From NCBI RefSeq assembly GCF_026153205.1, contig NZ_JAPFBW010000042.1, forward strand, positions 1 to 51,336: a stretch of 51,336 nucleotides of DNA, in the 5' to 3' direction. Made by a program: the position numbers and the translations under genes. Shown here in pieces: positions 1-6,968 of the stretch. This stretch comes from Aquabacterium sp. A7-Y. GTDB lineage: Bacteria > Pseudomonadota > Gammaproteobacteria > Burkholderiales > Burkholderiaceae_C. Position 1 is the stretch's first letter. The number at the start of each line of letters is the position of its first letter. The notes under the pieces are model-generated. The model was not told the origin of the DNA. It did no database searches and saw nothing but the letters and a program-made list of their open reading frames with translations.

Positions 1-589
1 TGCGGGAAACTGCCGCAATCGCACCACTCGCGCTACCGGATGGCGCGAGTTCGAAACGCCTCCACCCAATGTTCTCGTACCAGTAGGCGTCCTGTACCGA
101 CCCGTTGGGCCCAACCCACCAGACCTCCATGCTCTCCGGAATGCGCGACACAGCAGTAATCGCCCCCCCCGCGCTACCGGGCGGTGCCAGCTCAAAGCCG
201 TTCCAGCCAATCCCTTCGTACCAGTAGGCGTCCTGCACCGAGCCGTTGGGGGCAACCCACCAGACCTCCATGCTCCCCGGAATGCGCGAGACTGCGGTAA
301 TCGGACCACTCGCGCTACCGGGTGGGGCGAGTTGGAAACGCCTCCAGCCTACATTTTCGTACCAGTAGGCGTCCTGTACCGACCCGTTCGGTCCAACCCA
401 CCAGACCTCCATGCTCCCTGGGATGCGGGAGACAGCGGCAATGCCGCTGCTTAACAATGCACTGCCAGGCGGTGCGAGCTGATATCGCCTCCAGCCCCCA
501 CCATCTTGGTACCAGTATGCCGCCTCGACTGAACCATCGCGTCCGACCCACCACAGCTCCATGCTGTTGGGCACGCGCGAGACGGCGGC
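1..589 (-). repeat. Tandem coding repeats of 141-150 bp
   Basis: Four complete units and the start of a fifth begin at 589, 439, 298, 157 and 16 on the minus strand. The first is 150 bp, the next three are 141 bp, and all stay in frame. The middle units are nearly identical at DNA level, which points to recent unit duplication or conversion. The unit starting at 157 is preceded by a run of eight C on the plus strand (163-170, G8 in the coding strand) absent from the other units. Confidence 0.85.
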
Positions 590-769
590 AACGCCGCTTC
601 TGAGGGACGCGCTTTGTGACCCTGCCAATGTGAAGGTGCCCCAGCCTGGCGCCAACTGCTGCTTTACGTCGTCGCCAGCAAAGGAGGGACTGCAGAAGGC
701 AGCTGCGGCCACAGCAGCAATAACGGGCACTGCACATATGCGCAGCAATGTACGGAATGCGGTAATCAT
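1..769 (-). CDS. Exported tandem-repeat protein, beta-propeller/lectin-like (C-terminus off the window)
   Basis: The frame is open from an ATG at 769 to the left edge (256 codons), so the C-terminus is missing. A GGAGG lies five bases before the ATG and fixes the start. Residues 1-31 form a signal peptide: a short basic start (MITAFRTLLR), an Ala/Val-rich core and a likely cut after SPSFA. From about residue 60 there are near-identical units of 47-50 residues carrying SRIPGSMEVWW, GPNGSVQDAYWYE and GWRRF. The regular Trp and Gly-Ser pattern resembles DUF346/PLL-type beta-propeller lectin repeats, so sugar binding is an inference from family resemblance. The gene is the first one downstream of a Q-like antiterminator gene on the same strand, where lambdoid phages often carry cargo. 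I see no enzyme motif in the part available. A bacterial rather than phage origin cannot be excluded without the left flank. Confidence 0.72.
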   Translation of the reverse strand, partial: MITAFRTLLRICAVPVIAAVAAAAFCSPSFAGDDVKQQLAPGWGTFTLAGSQSASLRSGVAAVSRVPNSMELWWVGRDGSVEAAYWYQDGGGWRRYQLAPPGSALLSSGIAAVSRIPGSMEVWWVGPNGSVQDAYWYENVGWRRFQLAPPGSASGPITAVSRIPGSMEVWWVAPNGSVQDAYWYEGIGWNGFELAPPGSAGGAITAVSRIPESMEVWWVGPNGSVQDAYWYENIGWRRFELAPSGSASGAIAAVSR

Positions 770-875
770 TGGTGCCTCCCACTCTTTCGCCAAGAACCTC
801 CAACACGGTCGCATCATCAAACGTGCGGAGGAGGTGACAGGGAGCAATTGAGCGCTTGCTGAGCGCAAGTTGAAG

Positions 876-1292
876 TTAACCCCCTGCCCTCACAATTTCA
901 ATGTGCCAATTGGCGGGGTCACCACGCGACAGTCCTTCCACACTTAGCTTATGCGCCACAGTCGCCGCCCCAGTGTGCAGCCACCGATGCCACGTCACCG
1001 GGCTAGTGCATGGGTAATACCCATCCATGGTTGCCGCCGTCCAAGGGCGGTAGGCCCGAATCAACGCTGCCTGCTGCTGCCTTGGCAGTGCCTCGATCGC
1101 CGCATCCAGCTCGCGGAAGTCTTCATGGCTGTAGCCGGTCGGCTCAAAGCTGCCCACCGAGCGGCTGTGCGTCACCCTGAACATCGACGACACGGACGGG
1201 TACCCCTTGCCACCAGCGAGCACGTGGGCACGGCCCCACCGGCACAGCATGGCGTCGAGCCATTCGGGTTCTACAGTTGCGCGTCTGCTCAT
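876..1292 (-). CDS. Phage antitermination Q-like protein, copy A
   Basis: 138 residues. The N-terminus (EWLDAMLCRWGRAH) and the central stretch with LPRQQQAALIRAYRPW resemble the Phage_antitermQ/DUF1133 group: a short helical 'W-G-R-W' start, then a sigma-region-4-like helix-turn-helix near residues 60-95. Such proteins let RNA polymerase read through terminators into phage late genes. That role is inferred from resemblance and position, since it is the last gene of the leftward early operon. Its ATG shares ATGA with the stop of the Cys-rich gene upstream. It is paralogous to the gene at 3359-3739. The two agree closely to about residue 110, then have unrelated tails (here KLSVEGLSRGDPANWHIEIV), so the copies have separate 3' ends. 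Confidence 0.55.
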   Translation of the reverse strand: MSRRATVEPEWLDAMLCRWGRAHVLAGGKGYPSVSSMFRVTHSRSVGSFEPTGYSHEDFRELDAAIEALPRQQQAALIRAYRPWTAATMDGYYPCTSPVTWHRWLHTGAATVAHKLSVEGLSRGDPANWHIEIVRAGG

Positions 1293-1570
1293 GCGTTCCT
1301 CTTGATCGCTTTCGCTTCCTTAATCCGCTCCGCCCAGTGCTTCACGCGCTGGCGCCACTGCTCCAGGTCTGTGCCGAAGACCTTGTGCAGCGCAAGCCGG
1401 TAGATCTCCGGTACGTCCTTCAGGCCGGCTGGGTTCACTTTCTCTGCCGCGAACCATGCAGGCCCGTGCGCCACAGCTCGTGCCTCGCACTCTCGGCACC
1501 CAGCGCGATAGGAACCGGTGAGCACGTTCCCGGCTGCATCAACACATGCCGCGCACAGGGCCTTGGTCAT
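1289..1570 (-). CDS. Small Cys-rich (zinc-finger-like) phage protein, copy A
   Basis: 93 residues from the ATG at 1570, which has GGAGG five bases upstream. An in-frame ATG at 1582 that overlaps the previous stop (TGATG) would add four residues and cannot be excluded. Two cysteine pairs, CAAC and CREC, lie in the first 35 residues and could bind one zinc ion. The rest is helical with a basic C-terminus. Small proteins with a CxxC...CxxC start are common between Ref and Q genes in betaproteobacterial prophages, but I know no assigned function. It is coupled to Q copy A by an ATGA overlap and is nearly identical in its first half to the gene at 3736-4017. Confidence 0.6.
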   Translation of the reverse strand: MTKALCAACVDAAGNVLTGSYRAGCRECEARAVAHGPAWFAAEKVNPAGLKDVPEIYRLALHKVFGTDLEQWRQRVKHWAERIKEAKAIKRNA

Positions 1571-1581
1571 CGCTGCCTCCA

Positions 1582-1875
1582 TCACGCACTCCTCGCTAAG
1601 AGGTGGCCTGCATACAGCTTGCGGATCGTCTCGTTCAGGCACGACAACTCAGTCTTTTTGGTGAGGAGCCACATCCGCCGTTGGCCGTGAAAGCCGTTGA
1701 TGCTCCCCCTGTGACAGTCCTCGCACAACGGGATCACGGTCAGGTGCTGGCCCTGCTCGATGTGGTGCGCCTCGCTCGGTCCCGGCACGCCACACACCGA
1801 GCAGGGCAGCCCCTTCACGCGCTGCAGGTGCGCCAACTCAGCGCACGTGATCGCCTTGGCGTTCTTGGTTTTCAT
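1582..1875 (-). CDS. Ref-like HNH nuclease family protein, copy A
   Basis: 97 residues. A CSVCG pair, then EAHHIEQG, then IPLCEDCHRGS form the Cys-Cys / His-His / Cys-Cys-His core of the small HNH proteins related to phage P1 Ref, a RecA-dependent nuclease family. In Ref the domain cuts DNA held in RecA filaments. Here activity on recombination intermediates is an inference from the motif. The length is close to the Ref nuclease domain alone. Its stop overlaps the alternative start of the Cys-rich gene, and its start lies inside the remnant of a third Q copy rather than after the DUF1367 gene as in copy B. That marks a duplication join. Confidence 0.62.
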   Translation of the reverse strand: MKTKNAKAITCAELAHLQRVKGLPCSVCGVPGPSEAHHIEQGQHLTVIPLCEDCHRGSINGFHGQRRMWLLTKKTELSCLNETIRKLYAGHLLARSA

Positions 1876-2068
1876 GTGATCCTGCCCGCGCCTCAGGAAG
1901 TTGTTCGCCCTGCTTCTGCGCCAGCGTGGCCACGGAGGCTTTGAGCCAGCGGTGCCACGTCACGGAGCTGATGCAGGGGTAATACTCGTCCATGGTTGCG
2001 GCTGTCCAGGGCCGGTAAGCCCTCATCAGCGGTGCTCCTGGGCAGCACTGGGTCTGCTCTCTCGGTGG
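1838..2068 (-). pseudogene. Truncated third copy of the Q-like gene
   Basis: In frame from about 2023 the translation reads RAYRPWTAATMDEYYPC and then VTWHRWL, matching the C-terminal half of both Q-like proteins. Upstream, around 2040-2068, LPRQQQ-like codons survive with an insertion, and nothing matching the N-terminal half follows. A 62-residue frame with an ATG at 2026 could still be read, but it lacks the N-terminal half and has no good ribosome site. The tail runs into the start of Ref copy A. I read this as a recombination remnant. Confidence 0.65.
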
Positions 2069-2342
2069 CGGCGAAGCGGGTTGACTGCAGCGAGCGTGAC
2101 AAGTGCGCCGTTGCTTGCACCCATGTCCGTCGCTCGTTGAGCGGACGCCGCCGAGGTGGCATTGCTATGGGGATGTCAGCTTCCCCCTGACCACCAACTA
2201 CGCGAGCTAGATGTCACACGGTGTTGGCTGATCAGGCAGTAGCGCTAACAAGCCGTCGCCGCATTGACACCTGCTCACAAACCAAGTATGCGCCCGAGCA
2301 CCATCGGCAGCACCGCCTTCGACAGGGAAAGGGCCTCAAACC
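2069..2342. other. Non-coding stretch upstream of the DUF1963 gene
   Basis: There is no convincing gene. Weak short frames exist on both strands. AGCGCTAACAAGCCG near 2240 briefly suggested a recombination site, but no paired core was found. The stretch presumably carries the promoter of the DUF1963 gene; I could not pick convincing -35/-10 boxes. Confidence 0.4.
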
Positions 2343-3254
2343 ATGGTCACACTGTCTGACGCAGAGCAGGCGCGTATCCGAGCCCTGCTGCAGCGCTTCA
2401 ATTTGACCGGCGCTGCCGATCTGCTGCTCGAACACGCGCAGCCTTGCATCATGTTGCTGCTTCATCCGGACCAGTATTGGTCCATGCCCAGTCGTCCTGA
2501 TGGCAAGGACGAGTATGACGAGGACTTCTTGATGCAGATCGCTCTGGCCGACATGCCCCAGCTGCCTGGAAGCCCGTTGCCGGGTGATGGCCTGCTGTAT
2601 GTGTTTCAGGACATCTATTGCGAGATGTATGTCGACTCCGTCGAAGTGCACTGGGGCTCTACTTGGCCGTCTTCACGGCCGCGCCCTGCGCCGCCTGGTT
2701 TGCCGCCTGCCACCTCGGCGGTCATCAACCACGGGAAGCGGTGCATCTTTCCGCTGCGCGGCGTGATCGGGCTCGACGTGGCGCCCAAGGCCCAGCACGA
2801 CCACGACGTGATCAGTGCTGTCGAGGCCCGTCTGGATGAAGGCCGATGGTCCGACTTCGAAGACCCGAATTCGATCTACGCGCGCGTGCTCAGCTTTGCC
2901 GCCCGCGCCTTCGACGCCGAGTTAGATGCCCACCTGGCTTCCGGCGCTTCGGAGCGTTATTGGTGGCATGCCGGTCAGTTACTGGGCCGAGCCAACTACA
3001 AAAATGCGATCCTTGCGGCGATGGTCGCGCGCGGTGAGTTCAATCTTATAGGCGACTTCCACTATCAGCGGAAACACCAGGCCGAGATCGACCGCGAAGG
3101 CGCGGCCTGGCCACTGCTCCTGCAGATCGAGTGCAACCCGGCTACCGGCTACTCCGCCGGGTGCGACATGGCGCCCCTGCTCGTGATGCGTCATGACGAT
3201 GGACAGCGCCCATGGCAGCGCTTTGATCGTCTCGTCGCCTCGGTAGCGCCCTGA
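2343..3254 (+). CDS. DUF1963/YwqG-like protein, possible prophage cargo gene
   Basis: 303 residues, no signal peptide and no membrane segment. The stretch FLMQIALADMPQLPG followed by GDGLLYVFQDIY (residues about 62-95) and the C-terminal WPLLLQIEC...GCDMAPLLVM are the two signature parts of the DUF1963/YwqG family. The family's biochemical role is unknown, and members are often linked to toxin-immunity loci. It is the only plus-strand gene within a leftward operon. It lies between Q copy B and the Q remnant and has its own roughly 270-bp upstream region, which is how moron genes look. An acidic loop (DGKDEYDED) and a Pro-rich insertion near residues 105-122 are distinctive. Family call is by eye. 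Confidence 0.6.
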   Translation: MVTLSDAEQARIRALLQRFNLTGAADLLLEHAQPCIMLLLHPDQYWSMPSRPDGKDEYDEDFLMQIALADMPQLPGSPLPGDGLLYVFQDIYCEMYVDSVEVHWGSTWPSSRPRPAPPGLPPATSAVINHGKRCIFPLRGVIGLDVAPKAQHDHDVISAVEARLDEGRWSDFEDPNSIYARVLSFAARAFDAELDAHLASGASERYWWHAGQLLGRANYKNAILAAMVARGEFNLIGDFHYQRKHQAEIDREGAAWPLLLQIECNPATGYSAGCDMAPLLVMRHDDGQRPWQRFDRLVASVAP

Positions 3255-3358
3255 CCTGGCGGAGGGATTCATTCAACGTCGTCTCAAACACTACACTGAC
3301 ACGTCCAAAGTAACGACAGTGGTTCAAAGGCATCCGTCTCCCGCCTTTGCTGGTCTTG

Positions 3359-3739
3359 TCAAGCGACAGCGCCTTTCCCGGTGGCTTGCCCCCACCGTGC
3401 AGCGACTGTCTCTGCTGCCGTATGCAGCCAGCGATGCCACGTCACGGGGCTGGTACACGGGTAATACTCATCCATCGTTGCCGCCGTCCAAGGCCGATAA
3501 GCCCGAATCAACGCTGCCTGCTGCTGTCTCGGCAGCGCCTCGATCGCCGCCTCCAGCTCGCGGAAGTCTTCGCGGCTGTAGCCGGTCGGCTCGAAGCTGC
3601 CCACCGAGCGGCTGTGCCTCTGCATGAACATTGGCGATACTGACGGGTAGCCCTTGCCGCCCGCGAGCATGTGGGCACGCCCCCAGCGGCACAGCATGGC
3701 GTCCAGCCACTCAGGTTCCACGGTTGCGCGTCTGCTCAT
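3359..3739 (-). CDS. Phage antitermination Q-like protein, copy B
   Basis: 126 residues, starting at the ATG at 3739 that shares ATGA with the stop of the Cys-rich gene. A longer frame continues upstream but is only read-through of that gene in another phase. It matches copy A almost residue for residue through MSRRATVEPEWLDAML, the RQQQAALIRAYRP centre and VTWHRWLHT, then ends differently (AARWGQATGKGAVA). It is followed on the minus strand by the oppositely oriented DUF1963 gene, so it no longer leads straight into late genes. Late-gene control by this copy would need read-through across that gene. The function is inferred as for copy A. Confidence 0.55.
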   Translation of the reverse strand: MSRRATVEPEWLDAMLCRWGRAHMLAGGKGYPSVSPMFMQRHSRSVGSFEPTGYSREDFRELEAAIEALPRQQQAALIRAYRPWTAATMDEYYPCTSPVTWHRWLHTAAETVAARWGQATGKGAVA

Positions 3740-4017
3740 GCCTTTCCCTCGATCGTTCGTGCTTCCTTGATCCGCTTCCCCCAGAGCATCACGCGCTGGT
3801 GCCAGTGCTCCAGGTCCTTGCCGAAGACCTTGTGCAGTGCGTGCCGGTAGATCTCGGGCGCGTCCGCCAGGCTGACCCGGTTCGCCTTCTCGGCCGCGAA
3901 CCACGCAGGCCCGTGCGCCACAGCTCGTGCCTCGCACTCTCGGCACCCGGCGCGATAGGAACCGGTGAGCACGTTCCCGGCTGCATCAACACATGCCGGG
4001 CACAGGGCCTTGGTCAT
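3736..4017 (-). CDS. Small Cys-rich phage protein, copy B
   Basis: 93 residues from the ATG at 4017, with GGAGG five bases upstream and an alternative ATG four codons earlier. CPAC and CREC pairs occupy the same places as in copy A. The first half is almost identical to copy A, while the C-terminal half has diverged (for example RVSLADAPEIYRHALHKVFG), so the two copies share a recently homogenised core. It sits between Ref copy B and Q copy B, coupled to Q by an ATGA overlap. Function unknown. Confidence 0.58.
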   Translation of the reverse strand: MTKALCPACVDAAGNVLTGSYRAGCRECEARAVAHGPAWFAAEKANRVSLADAPEIYRHALHKVFGKDLEHWHQRVMLWGKRIKEARTIEGKA

Positions 4018-4028
4018 CGCTGCCTCCA

Positions 4029-4322
4029 TCACGCACTCCTCGCTAAGAGGCGGTCCGCATACAGCTTGCGGATCGTCTCGTTCAGGCACGACAGCTCCGT
4101 CTTCTTGGTAACCAGCCACATGCGCCGCTGACCGTGGATGCCGTTGAAGCTCCCTCTGTGGCAGTCCTGGCACAGGGGAATCACAACCAAGTGCATGCCC
4201 TGCTCAATGTGGTGGGCCTCACTCGGCCCCGGTGCCCCGCACACGGAGCACGGCAGCTCCTTCACCCGCTGCATGTGGTCGGACTCCGCGCCCGTGATCG
4301 CCTTGCTGTTCTTCGTCCTCAC
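4029..4322 (-). CDS. Ref-like HNH nuclease family protein, copy B
   Basis: 97 residues if read from the GTG at 4322, whose GTGA overlaps the stop of the DUF1367 gene. No ATG fits the family start (RTKNSKAITGAE). It has the same CSVCG / EAHHIEQG / IPLCQDCHRGS core as copy A and the same length. DUF1367-Ref-Cys-rich-Q is therefore the intact gene order, and copy A is the displaced duplicate. A role in recombination or DNA cleavage is inferred from the Ref family. Confidence 0.62.
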   Translation of the reverse strand: MRTKNSKAITGAESDHMQRVKELPCSVCGAPGPSEAHHIEQGMHLVVIPLCQDCHRGSFNGIHGQRRMWLVTKKTELSCLNETIRKLYADRLLARSA

Positions 4323-4840
4323 GCGTCGAACTCTCCCAGGACTGCTTCGATCGCTTGATCGCGCTGGCTGGCAGGCAGCTTCGGCCACAGCGTCTTGCAC
4401 GCGTGCGCGGTCCGCAGGAAGTCGACGGCGGCGAGGTGGAACTCGCGCATTTCGTTCTCGGGGCACTTCGTGTAGCTGATGGACTTCGGCACCGGGATGA
4501 CGCCGCCCTTGGGCCCCGGATACCAGTCCACGAAGCCGGCGCCGACCTTGAGCCAGTCCCGGAAGGCCTTGAAGTTCGGGAAGCGCTCCTGTGCCTTGAA
4601 CACGGCCTGCTCCACCGCCATGTGCATGCGATGGAACGGCCCGCAGCGCTCTCGGTCCATGCGCAGCTGGACCATCTCGCCCGGCTCTGCCTGCAGCAGC
4701 CAGTTCCACAGGCGCCGCCAGGCGCGGCGGTCTTGGTCACCCAGGCCGTCCACGATGCCGAACAGCACCCGACGCACTGTCTGCAGCTCGACGTCCGTGA
4801 GCGGCACTCGCTCGTGTTTGGTGAGCAGGATGTCGGTCAT
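4319..4840 (-). CDS. DUF1367-like phage protein
   Basis: 173 residues. The pattern FHRMHM, then FKAFRDWLKVGAGFVDW, then PKSISYTKCPENEM and a final helical part follows the DUF1367 family of phage early proteins, which are usually about 180-200 residues long and of unknown role. The PKSIS segment, followed by an acidic helix, is the best-conserved part. The gene overlaps the helicase-loader gene upstream (ATGA) and the Ref gene downstream (GTGA), so it is translated as part of one operon. A link to replication or recombination comes only from the neighbours. Confidence 0.58.
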   Translation of the reverse strand: MTDILLTKHERVPLTDVELQTVRRVLFGIVDGLGDQDRRAWRRLWNWLLQAEPGEMVQLRMDRERCGPFHRMHMAVEQAVFKAQERFPNFKAFRDWLKVGAGFVDWYPGPKGGVIPVPKSISYTKCPENEMREFHLAAVDFLRTAHACKTLWPKLPASQRDQAIEAVLGEFDA

Positions 4841-5640
4841 GGTGAGCTTCCTTCTTGTGGGGGGTTAAACGGGGACGCAGCCTGGCGCGCCGCCAGGCGG
4901 TGGCTCGGCCAGTTGAAGGTGACCCACGACGCCGTCTCGCGCACCCGGTCATAGGCGCGTGCACCGATGCACTGTTTGAGGCCCTCGCGGTCCTGGTTGG
5001 TGAGCAGCAGCGTCGGCATCGCATCGCGGTAACGCCGGTCGAGGACGTCGAACAAGATCGTTTGCTCGCCGTCGGTGCCGTACTGCACCCCGACCTCGTC
5101 GATGACAAGCAAGGGCACGCGGCCGAACTCCCGCAGCAGCTCAGCCTCGGAGCGCTCGGCATCACGCCGCCAGGTCGCCCGGATCGCGCGGATCAGGCCC
5201 ATGCACGTCGTGTACAGGCCCACGTGGGCCGGCAGGATGGCCTGTAGGATCGCCCCGGCCAGATGGCTTTTCCCTGTGCCAGGCAGGCCGGCGAAAACCA
5301 AACCCTTTCCACCGCGCAAGTGCTCCCCGAACTGGCGGGCATAGTCGCGTGCTGCCTCCAGGGCGCGACGCTGGGCCGGCGTCTCTGCATGGAAGTTGTC
5401 GAAACCGCGCCCCTGGAACCGCCTCGGTATCGCGGCGGTTTCCAGCATCTCGGCCAGGCGCTGGCGCTCGACCTCGGCTCGGCGCCGCGCTTCGGCCTCG
5501 CGCTCCGCGGCGTCGCGCTCCTCGGCGCACACGGGGCACTTCGACCAGATGCTGCCGAGCAGGTGACGGCTCCTGTAGGGACCGTGCGACGGGCACGCAG
5601 CAAGGCGGCCGTTCGTCACGGCATCAGGTAATCGATCCAT
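4837..5640 (-). CDS. DnaC-like replicative helicase loader
   Basis: 267 residues from the ATG at 5640; an ATG twelve codons earlier is less likely because it lies deeper in the upstream gene. A small metal-binding start (C16, H19, C35, C38) is followed by a basic coiled stretch (about 40-70) and an AAA+ domain with Walker A GLPGTGKS at 118-125 and Walker B LLVIDEVG around 177-184. LLLTNQ resembles sensor 1, and an Arg-rich end follows. DnaC/IstB-type proteins load the host replicative helicase at the phage origin. The gene overlaps the end of the DUF1376 gene by 17 bases, the usual initiator-loader pair. The zinc-ribbon-like start is typical of prophage loaders. Confidence 0.85.
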   Translation of the reverse strand: MDRLPDAVTNGRLAACPSHGPYRSRHLLGSIWSKCPVCAEERDAAEREAEARRRAEVERQRLAEMLETAAIPRRFQGRGFDNFHAETPAQRRALEAARDYARQFGEHLRGGKGLVFAGLPGTGKSHLAGAILQAILPAHVGLYTTCMGLIRAIRATWRRDAERSEAELLREFGRVPLLVIDEVGVQYGTDGEQTILFDVLDRRYRDAMPTLLLTNQDREGLKQCIGARAYDRVRETASWVTFNWPSHRLAARQAASPFNPPQEGSSP

Positions 5641-6439
5641 CTTCGTTGATCCCTTCGTTGTAGTCCAAGGTATCAAAGCCGCTGTGCATCACCCTGGGCC
5701 TGGAGCCAGAGGCGGGTGAGCGCTGCCCTGCGCGGTGCTTGCAGGCGCCCTTGAGGAATGACGCCGGATCGGCAGGCCGCTGGAGGACCGCGGCACGCAC
5801 GGCCTCCAGCACCACGGCGTCGCCGTAGTCCTTGACCAGCTTTCCGACGAAGCTGCCGCACTGCGCCGCCGGTAACCCGCCCTGCACCAGCAGCGACTTG
5901 CCGGCGCTCCACAGCTCGTCCTTCGTCAGGTCTGAAGACGGCTTCGACGGCCCGCCGTCCGTACCGTTAGGTACGGAAGTATTTGTATTGGGTATGGGAT
6001 TGGGAGCTTTCACTTGGGTTAGCTCTGGGTTCTTCGCAGAAACCGGCTGGGTTTCCGGCGGGTTCTCAGTTGCTTCCTTCACGGGTGCCTTCTTCGGTTC
6101 CGGCTGGGTTTCCGACCTCGCCGGCCGTCCGCCCAGGCTGCCGTTGGCGCGAGCGCGCGCAGTGATGTCCTGGGCCTTCTGGATCTCCTCCTCACAGCGG
6201 CGCTGACTCCACCCCGTCTCCGTCAGCGTGAAGAACTCCTTCAGCACACACTCGACCGCTCGGCGTTGGGCTGTGGTGGTGGCGCGCACCAGGCGGCAGG
6301 CTTCTGCGATGTCGCTCGGGATGCGCTGCTCGCGCCGGTAGTACAAGTCGAGCAGCCGGCGATAGGCGCAGTCCTCCAGCCAGCTGAGGTGCGCCGTGCC
6401 GGTCAGGTAGTCGCCGATGTGGTGCTGGTAGTAGTTCAT
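5624..6439 (-). CDS. DUF1376 (YdaU-like) phage replication protein
   Basis: 271 residues, starting at MNYYQHHIGDYL. The frame continues upstream, but the family always begins this way. Residues 1-95 are the DUF1376 domain: WLEDCAYRRLLDLYY, then RREQRIP and a winged-helix-like part ending near GWSQRRCEEE. Residues 100-195 form a Pro/Thr/Lys-rich linker, and the C-terminus has a helical block ending in HSGFDTLDYNEGI. The place before the helicase loader corresponds to the phage O/DnaB-loader region, so origin recognition is inferred. The linker-coding DNA carries an inverted repeat, short direct repeats and a drop in GC, and may hold the origin. Confidence 0.78.
   Translation of the reverse strand: MNYYQHHIGDYLTGTAHLSWLEDCAYRRLLDLYYRREQRIPSDIAEACRLVRATTTAQRRAVECVLKEFFTLTETGWSQRRCEEEIQKAQDITARARANGSLGGRPARSETQPEPKKAPVKEATENPPETQPVSAKNPELTQVKAPNPIPNTNTSVPNGTDGGPSKPSSDLTKDELWSAGKSLLVQGGLPAAQCGSFVGKLVKDYGDAVVLEAVRAAVLQRPADPASFLKGACKHRAGQRSPASGSRPRVMHSGFDTLDYNEGINEDGSIT
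5955..6120. other. Candidate phage replication origin inside the DUF1376 gene
   Basis: A perfect inverted repeat, CCGTACC at 5959-5965 and GGTACGG at 5970-5976, is followed by a locally AT-rich stretch with repeated TTGGG/TGGG motifs (about 5985-6035). Then CCGGCTGGGTTTCCG occurs twice (6043-6057 and 6100-6114). In lambda the origin lies inside the O gene with repeats next to an AT-rich region, and this layout is similar. The repeats also encode repeated protein residues (ETQP), so a purely coding origin is possible. Confidence 0.35.
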
Positions 6440-6476
6440 GCGGCTTCGATGCAGAAGGAAGGGACCACAGCGGCGC

Positions 6477-6923
6477 TCAGTAGCGACCTGCGCGCTGGTA
6501 CTTGCGGAAGTCGAAGGCGCCCGCGCGCATCGGGATGGGCCTGCCCGGTGCCGGCTGCTCATAGGCGGGCGACGGGCAGATCTGCACCTGGAGGCCGTGA
6601 GGCACCACCACTGGCAGATGCGCCGGCAACACCGAGGGCAAGCGGGCTGGTTTGGCAGCGGTGGGTTTGCTGTATCCGAGCATCCATGCCTCGCCGTGCT
6701 CCTGCTTGGCGAACCAGCGGGTGACCCGGTACGCCGCCGCCACCTGGATCAGCTCGCCTTGCTGGGCAAGCTTGCGTAGCGTGCTTCGACATTCAGTGGG
6801 CGTGCGACCGGTGATCGATGCGGCCTCATTGGCACTGACCCCTCGTCGGCGGTTCGCGGCCTTGAGGAGCTGCAGGATGTGGTGCGGGCGCGCCCGGCGG
6901 GCGCTGGTCTTGGCGTGGTTCAT
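6477..6923 (-). CDS. Winged-helix/HTH phage early protein
   Basis: 148 residues, starting at MNHAKTSARRARPHHI. Residues 15-75 look like a winged helix: a first helix HILQLLKAANRR, a recognition part EAASITGRTPTECRSTLRKL, then a wing-like ELIQVAAAYRVT. The C-terminal half is Pro-rich with a basic end (DFRKYQRAGRY). It is the first gene after Cro in the leftward early operon, where lambda carries cII. A regulatory or origin-binding role is possible, but I cannot name the family. The gap to the DUF1376 gene is 37 bases. Confidence 0.6.
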   Translation of the reverse strand: MNHAKTSARRARPHHILQLLKAANRRRGVSANEAASITGRTPTECRSTLRKLAQQGELIQVAAAYRVTRWFAKQEHGEAWMLGYSKPTAAKPARLPSVLPAHLPVVVPHGLQVQICPSPAYEQPAPGRPIPMRAGAFDFRKYQRAGRY

Positions 6924-6968
6924 CGCGATGAATCGGTGCTGTTGAAAGCGGGCAAAGCGAGGCCATTA

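Noticed and set aside
315-806. A 163-codon minus-strand frame over the repeat region
   Set aside because: A different phase of the same strand has a signal peptide, a GGAGG ribosome site and perfect in-frame repeats; this frame is Arg/Cys-rich noise.
1893-2162. A minus-strand open frame next to the Q remnant
   Set aside because: It is the remnant read out of phase; the surviving family residues are in the other frame.
2230-2260. A possible integron-type recombination site (CGCTAACAAGCC)
   Set aside because: I found no paired core of the right type at either side and no integron integrase; a chance match.
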